Part shown: piece after piece, positions 60,910 to 64,000 of the stretch
How the letters are laid out: each line of letters starts with the position of its first letter
Numbering within the stretch: the stretch's first letter is position 1
Assembly (NCBI RefSeq): GCF_001660625.3
Contig: NC_030416.2
Coordinates: forward strand, 17,798,568-17,862,567
Direction of reading: 5' to 3'
DNA: 64,000 nucleotides
Source of the DNA: Ictalurus punctatus
Taxonomy: Eukaryota; Chordata; Actinopteri; Siluriformes; Ictaluridae
Made by a program: the position numbers and the translations under genes
Notes under the pieces: generated by a model
Databases searched by the model: none
What the model was told of the DNA's origin: nothing
The model's input: only the letters and a program-made list of their open reading frames with translations

Positions 60910-60919
60910 TGTTGTGTGA

Positions 60920-61030
60920 ATCGATCGCTATCCATTCTGACTCACTTTACTGATTCGATTCTTTTGAACTTCTGATTTTGTTGAATCTTCTGGTTCAGGG
61001 AATTTCGATTCGTTTGATTCACGACTCATC
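60920..61030. repeat. GATTC-rich repeat
   Basis: Repeated GATTC/GAATC motifs (CTGATTCGATTC, TTTCGATTCGTTTGATTCACG) over about 110 bases, characteristic of a dispersed teleost MITE as I recall it. Confidence 0.4.
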
Positions 61031-61190
61031 CAGCACTCAGATGTTTTTACAGTGGACATCCACACCGCGTGCGTAGAGTTTTCCACCTGTGTTTTTACTG
61101 TCTCGGTAACACAATCTGTAAAAAGAGTCGCTTTAGGAAAATTCTCTAGAACAGATGAGAGGTGTTTGTGAACAGTCAGTTAAAAATACT

Positions 61191-61440
61191 TATATGTGGT
61201 GGCTTAACGGTTAAGGCTCTGGGTTACTGATTGGAAGGTTGAGGGTTCAAGCCCCAGCACTGCCAAGATGCCACTGTTGGGCCCTTGAGCAGGGCCCTTA
61301 ACCCTCCCTGCTCCAGGGGTGCTGTGTCATGGCTGACCCTGTGCTCTGACCCCAACTTCCTGACATGCTGGGGTATGCAAAAAAAAAAATTGACTGTGCT
61401 GTTATACATATATATGTGACTAATAAAGACTCATTATAAA
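61191..61440 (+). mobile_element. tRNA-derived SINE (fourth type, catfish-like)
   Basis: A box TGGCTTAACGG at 61,200-61,210 and B box GGTTCAAGCCC at 61,244-61,254, body GCCACTGTTGGGCCCTTGAG and ACCCTCCCTGCTCCAGGGG, A-rich stretch and TGACTAATAAAGACTC tail. From memory this resembles a SINE abundant in catfish genomes, the main hint at the organism. Confidence 0.8.
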
Positions 61441-62159
61441 AGTGGGTGAGAATGTGATAGTGCAGTGTATGAAAAGTGGGAACTCAGCATTGGGGTGAGG
61501 CTGCTGAAGCTAGTTTCTTATTCCAATTCCTCATTCCACCTTGAATGATTAGAGCTGCTACAGACTGCACTCATTCATTTTTTTTGCTTTCTTTATTAAT
61601 CAGAGTGGAGTAGGAGTTTAAAGCAATGCCATCTGTATCTGCTTAGTTCTCAAGATATTTAGGGGTCCAAGCACCCTATTATTTTTGTTAGGTATATCTC
61701 TAGAAAAATAAGTTTCCTTTTCCTCGTAATCCTTTGGTTGAACACATTTTTTAAAATTGCCTTTTGGACAATTTAGCCACATCCACTTAAATTTATGAAA
61801 ATGTTCATAATATGCTAAATATATTTTTGCAAACTAGTTCTAGGATCTTTCGCCTATGTTCCCAAAATTGGTGTTGGATTGCTCAGCAGAGTCTAATATT
61901 CAAGAATTCATAAAAATTGATAAGTATATTCATCAATGGCCTATTAGGGGCAGGTTGACTCAGTGGTTAGGGTTGGGGGGGAAAGCAGCTATACAGCCAA
62001 GTGCAAAAGTTTGCATAAATCATAGGACAAAAATAAAAGAAGACAAAGAATTGTATGTTATAGTTAGACACTTAGTGTGTTAGGCTTCACAGATGTTCCT
62101 TTATAAATATCAAAGATTTTCAGTTACATAGAATATTTTAATATAATGATAACATAGCA
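61441..62159. other. No gene recognised
   Basis: AT-rich, no clear repeat ends or exons. Confidence 0.5.
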
Positions 62160-62455
62160 TGTTTAGCACATTTGTCTTGCACCTTCGGGAGTTTCTTGCC
62201 TCCCGTGCGGAGTTTGTGGAGTACTCCCGCGGGTACTCCAGTTTCCTCCCCCAGTCCAAAAACATGCGTTGTAGGCTGATTGGAATTTCCAATTTGTCCA
62301 TAGTGTATGAATGAGTGTGTGATGGGAATGTGCCCTGTCATGGGTTGGCACCCTGTCCAGGTTGTCCCCCACCTTGTGCCCTAAATTCCCTAGGATAAGC
62401 TCCAGGCTCCCCCACAACCCTGTGTAGGATAAGCGGTATGGAGAATAGACAGAGG
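62160..62455 (+). mobile_element. A-type SINE lacking part of its tRNA head
   Basis: Starts within the A-box region (TTTAGCACATTTGTCTTGC), lacks a good B box, then follows the body: CAGTTTCCTCCCCCAGTCCA, GTTGTAGGCTGATTGG, CCTGTGTAGGATAAGCGG. Confidence 0.75.
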
Positions 62456-62574
62456 GATCAATGGAATATAGATATCTCTTTGTATCTTGGCAAGAACTGG
62501 CCCTGGGGGCAATAGTTGATCGGCCCCAATGATCGCTGGTTATTGGTTGTAGTATCTAAAAGTTTTTTATGTAA

Positions 62575-63650
62575 ACTTTATTGGGTAGGTATTGGCAAGT
62601 TTCTGGTTAAATGGGTAAATATGGGTAAATATCTGGTGTTTAATATCTTCATGTTTACCTCTGTAAACCACATGTAGTATTTGGGATACATATGGTAAGT
62701 ATCTGGTGTTTAATGGGTGAGTATGGGTCAAAATCTAATGTTTAATATCTACATGTTTTTTTATTTATTTATTTATTTCTGTGTAACCTGCAGTTAGAAG
62801 CTGGGAAGCGTATGGTCAGTACCTGGTGTTTATTGGGTAGGTATTGGTAAGTATTTGGTGTTTGATGAGTAGAAAATATTGATTAACATGACCTGCTACA
62901 CCACAAAGCTTGGTACAGTACATTCTGCAATGTCATCATTACAGTATCAATATTTGTCATTTGCTGTCTAAATGTCAGGGTAAATAGCAAGTAGGTGCAG
63001 ATAAGGGTATGGTTAGTAACTGGACTTTAATACCTGGTATGGTTAAATATTGTAATGGAGAACTGGACCAGATGCAGGAAATAAGTAAACGGAATATATT
63101 TTGTTTGTTTGTTTGTTTAAAACCAAGGAACTAGAGAAAGCCAGAGAAACCCAAAGAGACAAGTTCCAAGAGTTTTGTTTAATGCACCAAGAAACCTTGT
63201 CAAATTACCAGACAAAGCAACTGAGCAACCTGTAACTGGCCTTAAACAGGCCAGTCACAGGTGGAACCAGTTGCCACTAATTACCGAGTGGCAGCTCTCT
63301 GCCAGGTCGCTATGGGGAAAGTAGCTGGTATTTTGCAGGTCACTATGGGGGTAAGAATCTGATATTTAACAGGTCTGTATGGGGTAAGTATCTGATATAT
63401 TTAACCGGTCACTATGGAGTAAGTATCTGATATATTTAACAGGTTAGTATGGGGGTTAGTATTTCATATTTAGCAGGTCAGTATGGGGTAAGTATCTAAT
63501 ATATTTAAAGAGTCACTATGGAGTAAGTGTCTGATATTTAACAGGTCAGTATTGTTGTAAATATCTGATACTTAACAGGTCAGTATGGGGGCATGTATCT
63601 GACTTTTATGGGGTAAGTGTCTGGTATTTAAGAAGTAGGTATGGGTTTAA
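62575..63650 (+). repeat. Minisatellite of about 33-36 bp units (interrupted)
   Basis: The clearest array is 63,303-63,650, with about ten units of the form GGTCAGTATGGGGTAAGTAT plus CTGATATTTAACA. More diverged units (GGTAAGTATCTGGTGTTTAA) occur at 62,575-62,870 and 63,000-63,050. A non-repeat stretch of about 250 bases (63,055-63,300), perhaps an insertion, separates the two parts. Confidence 0.8.
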
Positions 63651-64000
63651 CCTCCTTGTTCTAAACCTGCAATTATTTAGCTTGATTGCAACACTTTTGT
63701 CTGTTTCTACACCAATCTGGCTTTGTACTGGTTGGTCATTTGCTGGAAATTGGACTTGCCAAGACTGCACAAAATGTATGTTGTTTAGAATATTTTAATA
63801 TTTCTATGGGAAATACCTTTTTATAAATGTCATCATAGAAGGTTCTTTTTTTTAATGAAAGATAAAAATAAGGATTGGAGATATTTCTTTTTTTACCTAC
63901 ATTAACTTAGTGTGAAATCCAGTAATCTAGACATTTGTAATGAATGTATTAAATGGTGGTGATTAGTGTGCTAGTTATTGTAAAAATCTGCATTTTAAAG
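63651..64000. other. No feature recognised
   Basis: AT-rich sequence to the window edge. Confidence 0.5.

Noticed and set aside
61199..61260. Possible tRNA gene
   Set aside because: A and B boxes are present, but no cloverleaf stem pairing is evident and a long SINE body follows, so it is a SINE head.
62575..63650. CRISPR-like array
   Set aside because: Units are contiguous and diverged without unique spacers, in eukaryotic DNA; it is a minisatellite.

Overview
This window looks like teleost fish nuclear DNA: AT-rich, with long introns, abundant microsatellites and many decayed Tc1/mariner and hAT DNA transposons and tRNA-derived SINEs. One SINE type (61.2 kb), recalled from memory, resembles a family common in catfish genomes, so a siluriform is a reasonable but unproven guess.

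One protein-coding gene is certain. plppr5 (phospholipid phosphatase-related protein 5) lies on the minus strand. Its start codon is at 40,812, and four coding exons (40,582-40,812; 25,644-25,776; 15,698-15,948; 7,876-8,052) join in frame to give 264 codons. Every junction has GT/AG signals. The last coding exon, which carries the cytoplasmic C-terminal tail, is not in the window and should lie left of base 1. A CpG-rich segment at about 40.6-41.1 kb covers exon 1 and the likely promoter.

The plppr5 introns (1-7,875; 8,053-15,697; 15,949-25,643; 25,777-40,581) hold most of the transposon debris. This includes hAT elements with 8-bp target duplications, a TTAA-flanked element with a SINE in its terminal repeat, one structurally near-complete Tc1-like element with about 190-bp terminal repeats, a Tc1 relic split by a SINE, and three fold-back derivatives of one Tc1 family.

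Upstream of plppr5 (41-64 kb) no known gene is recognised. There are more SINEs and transposon relics, two homeobox-motif-rich or otherwise non-repetitive stretches that might be conserved non-coding elements, and a 33-36 bp minisatellite at the right edge whose units repeatedly carry a splice-donor-like motif. The one possible new gene is a pair of phase-compatible minus-strand exon-like segments (60,734-60,800 and 58,051-58,115), beside an NRF1-type palindrome. The open peptide is not recognised.

No bacterial-type operon, CRISPR array, RNA gene or viral gene was seen. Nearly all other open frames are chance or fall inside repeats.
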